From Natrinema pellirubrum DSM 15624 (lineage in GTDB: Archaea > Halobacteriota > Halobacteria > Halobacteriales > Natrialbaceae), in the NCBI RefSeq assembly GCF_000230735.2, contig NC_019962.1:1-64000 (forward strand): a stretch of DNA of 64,000 nt, written 5' to 3'. The translations under genes were made by a program, and so were the position numbers. The stretch's first letter is position 1; the number at the start of each line of letters is the position of its first letter. Below are positions 43,440 to 52,492 of the stretch, piece by piece. Under the pieces are notes generated by a model. The model saw only the letters and a list, made by a program, of their open reading frames with translations. It did no database searches and had not been told where the DNA came from.

Positions 43440-43786
43440 CTTCGATTCGACAGCGACAGCTAAGCGGCGTCAACAATCTCCTACAGAAGAGCGATATCGA
43501 AATAGTCAGTGATGGATCTCCTCGATTCGTATTTGAACGTGAAGGAGGTACGTCCGGGAATTATCAGGACTACCATATTGAACATTATCAAAACTATATG
43601 GGAGGAAGTTCAAGCGGAGATGCAAGAATTTACGTAGTACCAACGGATAATATAAATGAAGCGAGCTATGGAGCAGGAGAACACTCTGCTGTACACTTTG
43701 ATGGTCGAGCAGTAACCTACTTCCCGAATGATAGTTCATACGTCGGGGGTCCATTTAACGTAGAAGGTGTTATTTTGCTCTGTTGA
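43440..43786 (+). pseudogene. C-terminal part of the split AT-rich protein
   Basis: Open frame SIRQRQLSGVNNLLQKSDIE through SPRFVFEREGGTSGNYQDYH and GGSSSGDARIYVVPTDN to HFDGRAVTYFPNDSSYVGGP and a stop at 43786. Composition (Tyr, Asn, Ser-rich) matches the 41017-41334 fragment rather than the insertion sequences. It has no good start of its own. Joined to that fragment it would form one exported protein interrupted by the IS1595/IS630 composite. Confidence 0.4.
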
Positions 43787-43998
43787 ACGCAAGACGGCGG
43801 CAGTATTGAAATTTTGATATCCAGGTAGATGGCGTTAGAACTCCTGTACTGATTGTTTTGAGATCTGGATGATGTGGGAGGAGTACAGTTCGTTGATTCT
43901 GCAACCATCAGAATTAGGTCACTTTGTGAGAACCCGTACGTGGATGACGGCGATGTCTCTGGCGGATACGTCCAGAGAAAGAGAGCAGGCGGCGAGCC
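43787..43998. other. AT-rich flank of the IS5-type element
   Basis: No gene is supported. The 12-base word CGCAAGACGGCG at 43788-43799 recurs at 44817-44828 on the other side of the transposase. GGTCACTTTGTGAGAA at 43917-43932 is a weak inverted match to 44834-44852 (about 11 of 16), a possible but unproven terminal repeat pair. Confidence 0.3.
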
Positions 43999-44013
43999 CT
44001 AACTCGCCGCCTG
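43986..44013. other. Perfect 11-bp hairpin over the IS5-type transposase stop codon
   Basis: CAGGCGGCGAG-ccctaa... CTCGCCGCCTG: an 11-bp perfect stem with a 6-base loop that includes the transposase stop codon (43999-44001). It could stop transcription or limit read-through into flanking DNA. The structure is seen in the sequence; the role is inferred. Confidence 0.55.
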
Positions 44014-44814
44014 CGATAGGTTATGCACGATACACTTGCGCGTGAGCTCTCGGAACTGGCCGTGCCAGCTCCGAGAGCGTAACTTCTCACCGTCATCCTT
44101 CAGCAGTGAGAACGCAGTCTCACTCAGTGTCCGCTGATGGTACAGATCTTCGTCCATCCGAGCGTTATGCGCTTTCTTCAGCGCATTGTGCTCCCTGTGT
44201 TTGATTAGCGGTCGTGTCGCGCCAGCGCGACACTCCTCTCTGAGATCTGACCACGAATAGTTCGCATCTGCAAGGAACTCTTGCAGGTCTTCGGCGTTGC
44301 GCCGATAGACCTGCAAGCCGATGTGTCCGTCCCACTTGCGCTTCGTCGTGAAATGAACGTCTTTGATCGCCAGTGACTCTGTATCGACCAAAATCGTTGT
44401 CTTCAGCTTGTGAAACGAGAAGCCAGCACGATTCCGGTAATGATAGCTGGTTTGATCTCGCTGGAAGCCACTGGCGTCGATTGCTGCTGTTCCCGACCAG
44501 CCAGCCTGCTCCGCACTGCGGCGGAGCAGGCTGCGGAGTTCACGCATGTCGACCTGTTGCTCCCATCGACAGAGCGTGGTGTGATCCGGCGATTTGTCGA
44601 TGTTAAGCTCTTCACGGATGGCTCTGGAGTCATTGAACCATGCTTCAGTCTCTCGGAAATCTTTGTCGAGTTCCGCATGCAAGAGGATAAACGCGATCTG
44701 AGTCCACTCGGCGAACCCGCTGGCGCCGTCCGGCGCAGCGGGTTCGTCAGGGTTATCCACGTGCTGTTTGGCAAGATTCTTACACTGCCGTATGATCGGC
44801 CGTTTCGACCTCAT
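43999..44814 (-). CDS. IS5-family transposase
   Basis: A 271-aa transposase with the IS4/IS5 DDE domain: TLCRWEQQVDMRELRSLLRR, AIDASGFQRDQTS (first Asp), TTILVDTESLAIKDVHFT (second Asp), DANYSWSDLREECRAG and RRNAEDLQEFLADANY, with the late LIKHREHNALKKAHNARM and ETAFSLLKDDGEKLRSRSW (Glu) blocks. It appears intact. ATG 44814 (RSKRPIIRQCKNLA) is preferred over an upstream in-frame ATG at 44850. Confidence 0.88.
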   Translation of the reverse strand: MRSKRPIIRQCKNLAKQHVDNPDEPAAPDGASGFAEWTQIAFILLHAELDKDFRETEAWFNDSRAIREELNIDKSPDHTTLCRWEQQVDMRELRSLLRRSAEQAGWSGTAAIDASGFQRDQTSYHYRNRAGFSFHKLKTTILVDTESLAIKDVHFTTKRKWDGHIGLQVYRRNAEDLQEFLADANYSWSDLREECRAGATRPLIKHREHNALKKAHNARMDEDLYHQRTLSETAFSLLKDDGEKLRSRSWHGQFRELTRKCIVHNLSQAAS

Positions 44815-45090
44815 ATCGCAAGACGGCGTCCAATTCCCCACAAGCCTCACGGAAATCAGCCGAGAACAAGGCTGAAACTGGTGCTATTCGACGCTGCAAC
44901 AGAGCATGTTATTTCCAAAGCAACTATGTATCCCAAAGGAGACAGACTACGTATTGAACAAGCAACAGGTCATGCATAACCGTAGCTGATTGCTGGATTC
45001 ATCAATCATAATATTCATACCATTCGAATCTTTAGTTTATGTGCCACGCTGGATCCGCGCCATCGCTCTAATGTTACGATCAGCACGCCC
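44815..45090. other. Junction region between the IS5-type element and the truncated TRAP permease
   Basis: Holds an open frame tail in the plus direction (KLVLFDAATEHVISKATMYP, then a stop at 44977-44979) without a start, so it is a remnant. From about 44990 to 45050 the DNA is AT-rich. The right edge passes into TRAP permease codons near 45080. Confidence 0.35.
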
Positions 45091-47013
45091 TTAATTCAGA
45101 CCGACACCTACGACAACATCGTCTATGACCGCTGGTACACGGTCGAAGCGGGCGTCTTCAGCGTCCCCGTGACCGTCAGCGTTCGGTACATCTACATCTT
45201 CATTCTCTTCGGTGCCTTCCTCGAGATGAGCGGTGCCGGCAAGTGGTTCATCGACCTCGCGTACTCGCTGACCGGCACCAGAAAGGGCGGGCCGGCGAAA
45301 GCGAGCGTCGTCTCGAGCGGCTTCATGGGGATGCTCAGTGGCTCGTCGATCGCCAACACGGTGACGACGGGCGCGTTCACGATCCCGCTGATGAAGCGGT
45401 CGGGCTACTCGCCCTCGTTCTCCGGCGCGGTGGAAGCCTCGGCGTCGTCGGGCGGGCAGGTCCTCCCGCCGGTGATGGGCGCGGCCGCGTTCCTCATCGT
45501 CGAGTTCACCGGGACGGCGTATTCGGACGTGATCGTGGCGGCGACCCTGCCCGCGATCGCTTTCTTCTTCGGGATGTGGGTCATGGTTCACTTCGAAGCG
45601 GTTCGTAGCGGGATCGGCGGCATCACACGTGCTGAGCTTCCGAACGGCCTCGAGAACTTCCGTACCGGGTGGTTCTACCTGGTCCCGCTCGTCCTCCTGA
45701 TTCACTTTCTGGTCATCGCTCGCCTGTCGATCAATCGAGCCGGTTGGTACACGATCATCGCTATCGTCGCGTTGATCGCCGTCGTGGCCGCCTACGACGA
45801 ACGTAGTCGCGGCCCACTGCTCGGATCGATCGCCGCGATTACGCTCGCCCACGCCGCGGCGTTCGCGACCTACGGCGTCGGGCTCGGGACCGCGATTCAG
45901 GTCCTGCTCGGCCTCGAGTCGGCGGCCGATCCGTACGCGCTCGGTGCTGCGGCGACCGCTGCCGCGTCGGATCTCGGGACGATCGCGATCCTCGTCAGCG
46001 TCGGTTTCCTGCTCGTTCGGCCGCGGTCGGACGCACCGCTGCTCGAACTCGATAGTGCGGTCGACGACGCCGCCCGCCGGAGCGCGGAATCCATCGGCCG
46101 TCCGTCGATCGCCGGGAACGCCGGCTACCGCTTCGGCACGTTCGTCGTGAAATCGATGGATTCGGGCGCGCGGACCGCAACGACGGTCGTCATCGCCGTC
46201 GCAGCGGCGGGCGTCGTCCCCGGCGTGATCAGCGTCTCCGGGCTCGGCCCGAACCTCGCCGCGCTCATCGAGGCCGTCAGCGGTGGGTCGATCCTGATCC
46301 TGCTCGCCCTGACGGGCGTCGCGGCGATCATCTTCGGAATGGGGATGCCGACGACCGCGATGTACATCATCCTGGTCGCGATGCTCGGCGGACCGATGGA
46401 GGACCTCGGCGTTTGGGTCGTTGCCGCCCACCTCTTTATCCTCTACTTCGGGCTGATGGCGGACGTCACGCCACCCGTCGCAGTCGCCGCGTTCGCCGGT
46501 GCAGGCGTCGCGAAAGCCGACGAACTCAAAACCGCGGTCACTGCGTTCCTCCTCTCGCTGAACAAAATCCTCGTCCCGTTCGCGTTCGTCTTCTCGCCGG
46601 GTATCCTGCTCGTCAGAGAGACCGGTGGTGAATGGGGGCTCGTCGGCTGGGCCGATATCTCGGACCTCGGCTTCTTCCTCCCCGAGGTCGTCGTTCCCGT
46701 CCTCGGAATGTTCCTCGGCGTGTACGCGCTCGGCGTCACGATCATCGGCTGTCAGTACTCCCCGGTCGACTCCGGTCGCCGGACGTTGTACGCGGCCGCG
46801 TCGATCTTCCTGATGGTCCCCGAGGTGCCGCTCCTCGTCCTCGAGGCCGTCCTCTCGCTGGCCGGACTGTCCGTCGGCCTCACCGGCCTCCTCGTCACGC
46901 TTCCGCTCCGGGCGCTCGGACTGGCGATTCTCGTCTCCCTTTCCTACCGCAACTCCGCCCGTGCGTCCGGTGCCGAGTTGGGGGCCGCCACACCGACGCC
47001 GAACGACGCGTAA
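45091..47013 (+). pseudogene. TRAP transporter fused permease (DctQM-like), N-terminally truncated
   Basis: Reads in frame from about 45091 (YDNIVYDRWYTVEAGVF), then RYIYIFILFGAFLEMSGAGK, GFMGMLSGSSIANTVTTGAF, GGQVLPPVMGAAAFLIVEFT, IIFGMGMPTTAMYIILVAML and ADVTPPVAVAAFAGAGVAKA. These are core signatures of the large DctM-type domain of TAXI-type fused TRAP permeases. Intact members are roughly 200 or more residues longer; the part before 45091 (small-subunit helices) is gone and AT-rich DNA with insertion-sequence debris precedes it. GTG 45169 could serve as a start, but the product would lack the first helices. No TAXI binding protein is adjacent. Confidence 0.8.
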
Positions 47014-47106
47014 TCTGACCGGCGACCCATTACAATTTTAACACAACCGGTCCAAGGGTCGTTCGTGACTGCTCGAGAGTCGGATCGCTCGCTCGTTCCC
47101 ACCGAC

Positions 47107-47934
47107 ATGGCCCCACCGGACCGCGTGTTTCGACTCGCGTTCGGCGGCTACGTTGGCGTTCTCGTCGCGGGGCTTGTGACGGTACTGGTCGTGTTGGTCC
47201 GTCCGGAGACGACTTCGAACGGCGTGGCGGGAACGTACGCCGCTGGACTGGGCGGCGGCTGTCTCGTCGGTGTCGTCCTCGCGAGTCGAATCCGTGGGCT
47301 GGCCGTCCGGCTCGGCCGAACGTGGGGTCGACGGGCCGCGCTCGTTCTGTTGCCTGTCCCATTCGGTATCGCGGCTGGCGCGTCGCTGTTGACACCCCTC
47401 GAGTCACGCGTCCTGCTGGTCGCGCTCGCGTCGTCGATCGCCGTCGCCATCGTGGGCATGATCCTGCGGTGGCTGGTTGCGACTCGCTACACGGACGCGA
47501 TCACGACCGGTGACCCCATCGGTACGTGGGAGTGGACCCCGCCGGGCGCCCCGAAGCTGGACGCCCTCGTCCTCGCGCTCTGGAGCGTGCTCGCCGTGAG
47601 CAACGCAGTTACCGAGGACTGGGCGGGGTCGCTCGTCTGGATTGGACTCGCGGCGCTGTGGCTCTGCAGCGGGCTTGCCGAGGGCCGCTGGCAGGTCGGT
47701 TCGTTCGGCGCTACGCCCGAAATACGGGTCTACGAGAACGGCCTCGTCAAACGGCGACCGTACACCCGATCGTTCGTCCCGTGGGACGAGGTGTCTCACG
47801 TCCGGCTCCGCGAGGACGAACTCGTCCTCGACCGGGGCCTCTTCGACGTGCGCTTCGACCGCGACGAACTCCCGGAACTCGAGGCAGTCCGAGCCGAGAT
47901 CGAGGGACGGCTCCCGAACGGCGCGACGGGGTGA
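47107..47934 (+). CDS. Membrane protein with C-terminal PH-like domain
   Basis: A 275-aa protein. About five to six hydrophobic helices occur in the first 185 residues (FGGYVGVLVAGLVTVLVVLV, ALVLLPVPFGIAAGASLL, VLLVALASSIAVAIVGMILR). A soluble tail follows (IRVYENGLVKRRPYTRSFVP, WDEVSHVRLREDELVLDRGL) resembling a bacterial PH-like domain. ATG 47107 is chosen; GTG 47065 is possible. Function unknown. Confidence 0.6.
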   Translation: MAPPDRVFRLAFGGYVGVLVAGLVTVLVVLVRPETTSNGVAGTYAAGLGGGCLVGVVLASRIRGLAVRLGRTWGRRAALVLLPVPFGIAAGASLLTPLESRVLLVALASSIAVAIVGMILRWLVATRYTDAITTGDPIGTWEWTPPGAPKLDALVLALWSVLAVSNAVTEDWAGSLVWIGLAALWLCSGLAEGRWQVGSFGATPEIRVYENGLVKRRPYTRSFVPWDEVSHVRLREDELVLDRGLFDVRFDRDELPELEAVRAEIEGRLPNGATG

Positions 47935-47936
47935 TT

Positions 47937-48545
47937 TCAGTCGAGGTCGGCCCGGCCGCTCGTCGCGCTCCGGATTCGGTCCCGGACGGCGTCGCCTTCG
48001 GGGAGGGGGACGCGAACGGCAAAACGGACCTCGGCCTCGTATTCGGCGTCGAACTCGTGGCCCTCGCTCTCCAGGATCGAGCGGACGGTCCCCGAGTCGT
48101 CGTAATCGACGGTGATCTCGAGGCGTTCGTGGGGGCGTTCCTCGACGACGCCGGCCCGGTCGAGGGCGTCTTTCACCGCCCGCGAGTAGGCCCGGACGAG
48201 GCCGCCGACGCCGAGGTTGGTGCCGCCGTAATACCGCGTCACGACGACCGCACAGTTCTCGATCTCCCGCTGGGTGAGGACGTTCAGCGCCGGCTTGCCG
48301 GCCGAACCGGAGGGTTCGCCGTCGTCGCTCGAGTACTCCCGGAGGAACTCGCCGTCGTCGCCGGCCCGGACCCGGTAGGCGGGCACGTTGTGGGTCGCGT
48401 CGGCGTACTCCTCGCGGACGGTCTCGACGAACGCCTCGGCCGCTGAGACGGAGTCGACGGGACGGACGTGGCCGAGAAACTCCGATCCCTGGACAACGAA
48501 CTCGGCGGTGGCCGACGCCGCGACGGTCCGGTAGGTGTCGCTCAC
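47937..48545 (-). CDS. IMPACT/YigZ family protein
   Basis: A 202-aa protein of the YigZ/IMPACT family, whose members bind nucleic acids or translation factors. N-terminal: FVVQGSEFLGHVRPVDSVS, then HNVPAYRVRAGDDGEFLREY, the conserved SDDGEPSGSAGKP and NCAVVVTRYYGGTNLGVGGL, followed by the C-terminal alpha/beta domain. GTG 48545 (SDTYRTVAASATAEF) is preferred over ATG 48578. It converges with the neighbouring membrane-protein gene by 2 bases. Confidence 0.9.
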   Translation of the reverse strand: MSDTYRTVAASATAEFVVQGSEFLGHVRPVDSVSAAEAFVETVREEYADATHNVPAYRVRAGDDGEFLREYSSDDGEPSGSAGKPALNVLTQREIENCAVVVTRYYGGTNLGVGGLVRAYSRAVKDALDRAGVVEERPHERLEITVDYDDSGTVRSILESEGHEFDAEYEAEVRFAVRVPLPEGDAVRDRIRSATSGRADLD

Positions 48546-48755
48546 GGGCGTTCCCTCCGCGATCGAGGCCGGACGCATGTCATATTTGCCGCTACAACGG
48601 TCGGCGAAAAGAGCCCGTCGGTTGGCGCTCGTGGGGACCGCCTCGACCGGCTCGCAAGCGTTTGCCCGGTGTCACGCGCCGGCGGTTCGTCGCTTCTCAC
48701 GGGGTATGTCGCTGGCTCCCATACGCTATTATTCCCTCATGCCCAATGTGGACAC

Positions 48756-49178
48756 ATGGACGGCGATGCAATCCATTCCGACCTCGCAGATGAGATCCAC
48801 AGCGTCTGCCGAACGACGGTCGGCGACGAACTCCGCAGTATCACCTACTTCACCGAGGACGACGTCGAACAGTTGTATCTCCGGTCGGACTTGGAGCAGA
48901 CGGCCGACCTGATCGGCTTCGCCGAACACGAACGGCTCGGGTTCCACTCGCAGTCGGCCTACCGGAACACCCAACTCGGCGAGTACGAGGCGACGATTCG
49001 AATGTTCGAGAACGGGTTCCTCTCGCGAGTCATCCGGGGGCCCCACGGCGTCTGGGTGACGACCGACGACATGTCGATCGAGCGCTTCGAGGAACTAACG
49101 AGCGCGCTCGCGTCGGTGTTAGACGAGTACGCCGACAGCGTCGACGCGCCGACCCCCGACGGGACCGACGCCGCCTGA
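48756..49178 (+). CDS. Haloarchaeal conserved hypothetical protein
   Basis: A 140-aa acidic protein, start MDGDAIHSDLADEIHSVCRT. It has a mixed alpha/beta pattern: RSITYFTEDDVEQLYLRSDL, EYEATIRMFENGFLSRVIRG and GVWVTTDDMSIERFEELTSA. No catalytic motif. It resembles proteins of unknown function widespread in Halobacteria. CTATTATTCCC about 30 bases upstream may supply the TATA box. Confidence 0.65.
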   Translation: MDGDAIHSDLADEIHSVCRTTVGDELRSITYFTEDDVEQLYLRSDLEQTADLIGFAEHERLGFHSQSAYRNTQLGEYEATIRMFENGFLSRVIRGPHGVWVTTDDMSIERFEELTSALASVLDEYADSVDAPTPDGTDAA

Positions 49179-49182
49179 CCCG

Positions 49183-49686
49183 TTACTGGAGTTCGATCTT
49201 CCGGACGAACTCGAGATCGCGGATCTCGGTGATCACCTCGCCCGGCAGGTCGCCGTCGGCGATCAGGTAGAGCTTCGGCTCGTCGGTGAACTCGGGGTCC
49301 TCGCTGATCGTCTGTCGGATCGAGATGCCGTTGTCCGCGAGCGTTCCCGTGACCTCGGCGACGATCCCCTCCTGTTCGGCGTTCTGGACCGCGACCGACA
49401 GGACGGTCAGATCCAACACCGGGGCGAGATCCATCAGGCTCGGTACCTGCGAGATGTTCTGGAAGATACGCCGCAGTTCGGGATCCTCGAGGATGACGTC
49501 GGTCGTCGAGTCGACGACCCGCCGATCGACGCCGATCTCGCGGGCGATGCCGGTGTTCGGGATCTCGATCCCGCCGGAGACGACCCGGCCGTCGTCGTTG
49601 ACCGAAAAGCCCCGCTCGAGCAACAACCTGATGACCGCCTGCTGGCTCGGTGATCCCTCGAACTTCTCCATGATCTCGTCGAACAT
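49183..49686 (-). CDS. ACT-domain amino-acid-responsive regulator
   Basis: A 167-aa protein. The N-terminal half is helix-turn-helix-like (SPSQQAVIRLLLERGFSVND, PNTGIAREIGVDRRVVDSTT). The C-terminal half is an ACT domain (LTVLSVAVQNAEQEGIVAEV, TGTLADNGISIRQTI, KLYLIADGDLPGEVITEI). This layout is seen in archaeal amino-acid-binding regulators. Nearby histidine genes (hisB, hisA) make a role in amino-acid metabolism plausible but unproven. Confidence 0.82.
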   Translation of the reverse strand: MFDEIMEKFEGSPSQQAVIRLLLERGFSVNDDGRVVSGGIEIPNTGIAREIGVDRRVVDSTTDVILEDPELRRIFQNISQVPSLMDLAPVLDLTVLSVAVQNAEQEGIVAEVTGTLADNGISIRQTISEDPEFTDEPKLYLIADGDLPGEVITEIRDLEFVRKIELQ

Positions 49687-49804
49687 TCGTTGTCGTCCCT
49701 ACGGCCGGGGTGGTATAATGTCCGGTGATTGACCTCGTTCGACGACGGCGTCCCCGATACCCGTCTGACGTGTGCTTTTGTACGCCCCGTCCGATACCGT
49801 CCGT

Positions 49805-50506
49805 ATGCGCCAACTCCGGACCTGCGACTTCTGTGAGGGCGACGCCACCGGGACCTTCGAGATCGTCCCGCCCGAACTCGAGCCGACCGAAGCCGAACAG
49901 CGACGGGTCGTTCTCTGTCCCGACTGTCGGGAGCGACTCGAGGGGCTGCTCGAACCGTTGCTCGCCCGGGCCCGCGACGGCGCGGCTGCCGATGGGACGG
50001 ACACCGATGCGGCCGGCGACGATCGATCCGACGGGGGCAGTTCGGCCGCGACGGTTCCGACGGCTGCCGACGCGGCAAAAGCCGATTCAGGCCCCGATAG
50101 TGGCTCCAACGACGCCGCCACCGCGACGGTCGACGCCGATGCCGCCGACGCGTCGCTCGAGGACGGGATCACGTTCGAACGCGACGAACGCGGTGTCGCC
50201 ACCGAGTCGGCCGACGAGACGGCGACCGATTCCGCCAGCGACGACGGCTCCGGCGCGGCCGACGCCGCCGATAGCGAGCCCGACCGAGACGACGATCGGG
50301 ACGGGACCGCGACCGGCCGACCGGCGGCCTACGCCAAGGTCGTTCGGCTCCTGCGCAACCGCGAGTTTCCCATGGACCGACGCGCCGTCGAGGAACTGGC
50401 CGCCGGGGCCTACGACCTCGAGCCCTGCGAGGCCGAGGCGATCGTCGATTACGCGATCGAAGACGGGGAGTTCGTCGAGAAAGGGGAGACGCTTCGGCGA
50501 CCGTGA
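49805..50506 (+). CDS. Zinc-finger protein with acidic linker and winged-helix-like tail
   Basis: A 233-aa protein. The N-terminus has two Cys pairs (RTCDFCEGDATGTFEI and VVLCPDCRERLEGL) spaced as a C2C2 zinc ribbon. A 110-residue Asp/Ala/Gly linker follows, then a C-terminal helical domain (YAKVVRLLRNREFPMDRRAV, EELAAGAYDLEPCEAEAIVD). It looks like a regulatory DNA- or RNA-binding protein. ATG 49805. Confidence 0.65.
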   Translation: MRQLRTCDFCEGDATGTFEIVPPELEPTEAEQRRVVLCPDCRERLEGLLEPLLARARDGAAADGTDTDAAGDDRSDGGSSAATVPTAADAAKADSGPDSGSNDAATATVDADAADASLEDGITFERDERGVATESADETATDSASDDGSGAADAADSEPDRDDDRDGTATGRPAAYAKVVRLLRNREFPMDRRAVEELAAGAYDLEPCEAEAIVDYAIEDGEFVEKGETLRRP

Positions 50507-51094
50507 CTAGAGCGTCCCTTTCGTACTGGGTGTCCCCTCCCGGCGCTCGTCGATTCGGGTCGCGTCGTCGAGCGTCCGCGCCAGCGCCTTGAACAGCGCC
50601 TCGACCTCGTGGTGGGCGTTCTCGCCGTCGACCTCGAGATGGAGTGTCAGGCCGCCGTTCATCGCCAGCGACTCCCCGAAGTGACGGGCCATGTCGCTCG
50701 TGAACCCGCCGATCGACGCCTGGGAGAACGTCCCCTCGAAGTAAAACCGCGGGCGACCGCTGACGTCGACGACGGCCCCCGCGACCGCTTCGTCCAGCGG
50801 GACGCGTCGGTCGGCGTATCGAACGATGCCCGATCGATCGCCAAGCGCCGCGTCGAATGCCTCGCCGAGGACGATCGCGACGTCCTCGACCGTGTGGTGG
50901 TCGTCGATCTCGAGGTCGCCGTCGCAGTCGACCTCGAGGTCGAACAGGCCGTGTTTCGCGAACGACGTCAGCATGTGATCGAAGAAGCCGATGCCGGTGT
51001 CGACCGCGGCCGTCCCGCTCCCGTCGATCTCGAGAGTACACTCGATCGACGTCTCGGCCGTCTCGCGCGTGACCGTTGCCGTTCGCTCGCTCAT
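50507..51094 (-). CDS. hisB: Imidazoleglycerol-phosphate dehydratase
   Basis: Sixth step of histidine synthesis. The 195-aa protein has the paired His/Glu motifs that bind Mn: [16 protein letters not shown] with [19 protein letters not shown], and the second copy [18 protein letters not shown], plus [17 protein letters not shown]. It is the monofunctional dehydratase (no phosphatase domain). ATG 51094. hisA lies 646 bases upstream on the same strand, separated by an oppositely oriented small gene. Confidence 0.95.
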   Translation of the reverse strand: MSERTATVTRETAETSIECTLEIDGSGTAAVDTGIGFFDHMLTSFAKHGLFDLEVDCDGDLEIDDHHTVEDVAIVLGEAFDAALGDRSGIVRYADRRVPLDEAVAGAVVDVSGRPRFYFEGTFSQASIGGFTSDMARHFGESLAMNGGLTLHLEVDGENAHHEVEALFKALARTLDDATRIDERREGTPSTKGTL

Positions 51095-51370
51095 GTCGAA
51101 CCCATGCCGCCCCCGATACAAGGCGGTTCCGCTCGTCGGTACTCACATCGTACCGCCTCCCGAATCGGCCGCCGAATTCGGCAACTCAGTTCTGTCCCCC
51201 CGATAGCGGAGGAGATGCTATAATAAAACGTCTAACGGAATTTCAGCCGCCATAAAAAAGTCATTCACTCGCCACGTACGGGCTGAAACGGACCGAAACG
51301 ACGCCAACTGTCGACCCGTTATATGACGTTTGCAGTGAATCTCACAGTCGAGACGAGGTGCCCCGATCCG

Positions 51371-51628
51371 ATGTCAAACCCCTCCCCACTGTCGAACGAA
51401 TCGATCGCTCCGTCGAACCCCGAGACGGAGCGTGACCGCGGCCGACTCCGCCGGTCGGTCAAACGCCCCGCACAGTTCCTGTCGTTCTGGGGCGCTATCG
51501 CGTTGCCTTTCGTCCATCTGCCGCTTCTCATGCAGGGACTGGGCGATCCCCACGTGACGCTGGCCTTCCTCGCCCTGCTCGCGATCAACGTCCTCGCACT
51601 CTACCTCGGTCACGGCTACAACCAGTAA
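51371..51628 (+). CDS. Small membrane protein between hisB and hisA
   Basis: An 85-aa protein: a polar 40-residue N-terminus, then two hydrophobic helices (FLSFWGAIALPFVHLPLLMQ and TLAFLALLAINVLALYLGHG). Upstream (51210-51265) is AT-rich with ATGCTATAATAAAACG, a possible promoter. ATG 51371 (SNPSPLSNESIAPS). Unknown function. Confidence 0.6.
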   Translation: MSNPSPLSNESIAPSNPETERDRGRLRRSVKRPAQFLSFWGAIALPFVHLPLLMQGLGDPHVTLAFLALLAINVLALYLGHGYNQ

Positions 51629-51739
51629 CGCTGCATCGCCGACGCGGTTTCGCTCCCGGTTCGACCGGTCGGTCGCCGCCCGCCGTCCGAACCGGTCCGT
51701 CGTTCTCCCGCGACTGGCCGCCACTACCGATCCGCGACG

Positions 51740-52492
51740 CTACTCGGTGGCGTCGACCGCCGCCTGTGCTTCCTCGAGCGTGAACTGTCCCTCGTAGAGC
51801 GCGCTCCCGACGACGACGGCCGCTGCGCCGGCGTCCGCGAGGTCGCGGACGTCCTCGAGGGTCGCGACGCCGCCGCTGGCGATCACGGGGATGTCCGTCG
51901 CCGCGACCAGTTCGCGGACCGGTTCGGTCGCGGCCCCCTCGAGTCGTCCCTCGACGTCGACGTTGGTAAACAGGATCCCGGCGGCCCCGAGGTCCTCGTA
52001 CCGCTTGGCCGCCTCAACGGGGCTGATCCCCGCGCCCTCGGTCCAGCCCTCGACGACGACCTCGCCGTCCTTCGCGTCGAGGCTGACGACGACGCTCTCT
52101 GGGTGGCGCTCGCTGATCTCGCCGACGATCTCGGGGGTCTCGACCGCCGCGGTCCCGAGGATCACCCGGTCGACGCCCCGCTCGAGCAGGTCGACGGCGT
52201 CGTCGACGGTCCGAATTCCCCCGCCCAGTTGCGTGGGGACGTCGACGGCGTCGATCACCGCGTCGATGGCGTCGGCGTTCCCCCGTTCGCCCTCGAACGC
52301 CCCGTCGAGATCGACCAGGTGAAGCGACTCCGCGCCGGCGTCGAGCCACCGCTGAGCGGCCTCGACCGGCTCGCCGTAGCTCTTTTCCGTGCCGCGTTCT
52401 CCCTGGACGAGTTGGACGACTTCGCCGTCCTGTACGTCGACCGCCGGGATCACCTCGAACGTCCCGCGTACGTCGTTGCCATCAGTACCCAT
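51740..52492 (-). CDS. hisA: Phosphoribosyl-formimino-AICAR ribonucleotide isomerase
   Basis: Fourth step of histidine synthesis. The 250-aa TIM barrel has the two HisA half-repeat signatures: VIPAVDVQDGEVVQLVQGE (first catalytic Asp), LHLVDLDGAFEG, TQLGGGIRTVDDAVDLLE; second half VSLDAKDGEVVVEGWTEG (Asp), ILFTNVDVEG and DIPVIASGGVATLEDVRDLA. The C-terminal QFTLEEAQAAVDATE is normal. Confidence 0.96.
   Translation of the reverse strand: MGTDGNDVRGTFEVIPAVDVQDGEVVQLVQGERGTEKSYGEPVEAAQRWLDAGAESLHLVDLDGAFEGERGNADAIDAVIDAVDVPTQLGGGIRTVDDAVDLLERGVDRVILGTAAVETPEIVGEISERHPESVVVSLDAKDGEVVVEGWTEGAGISPVEAAKRYEDLGAAGILFTNVDVEGRLEGAATEPVRELVAATDIPVIASGGVATLEDVRDLADAGAAAVVVGSALYEGQFTLEEAQAAVDATE

Larger units (their letters stand above)
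41336..43445 (-). mobile_element. IS1595-family element interrupted by an IS630 element
   Basis: The element carries an IS1595 transposase gene reading leftwards, interrupted at 42135-43298 by an IS630 insertion. The outer ends are not resolved: neither convincing terminal repeats nor a target duplication could be picked by eye. Limits are set by the last transposase codon (41355) and the hairpin before its start (43411-43432). Confidence 0.6.
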
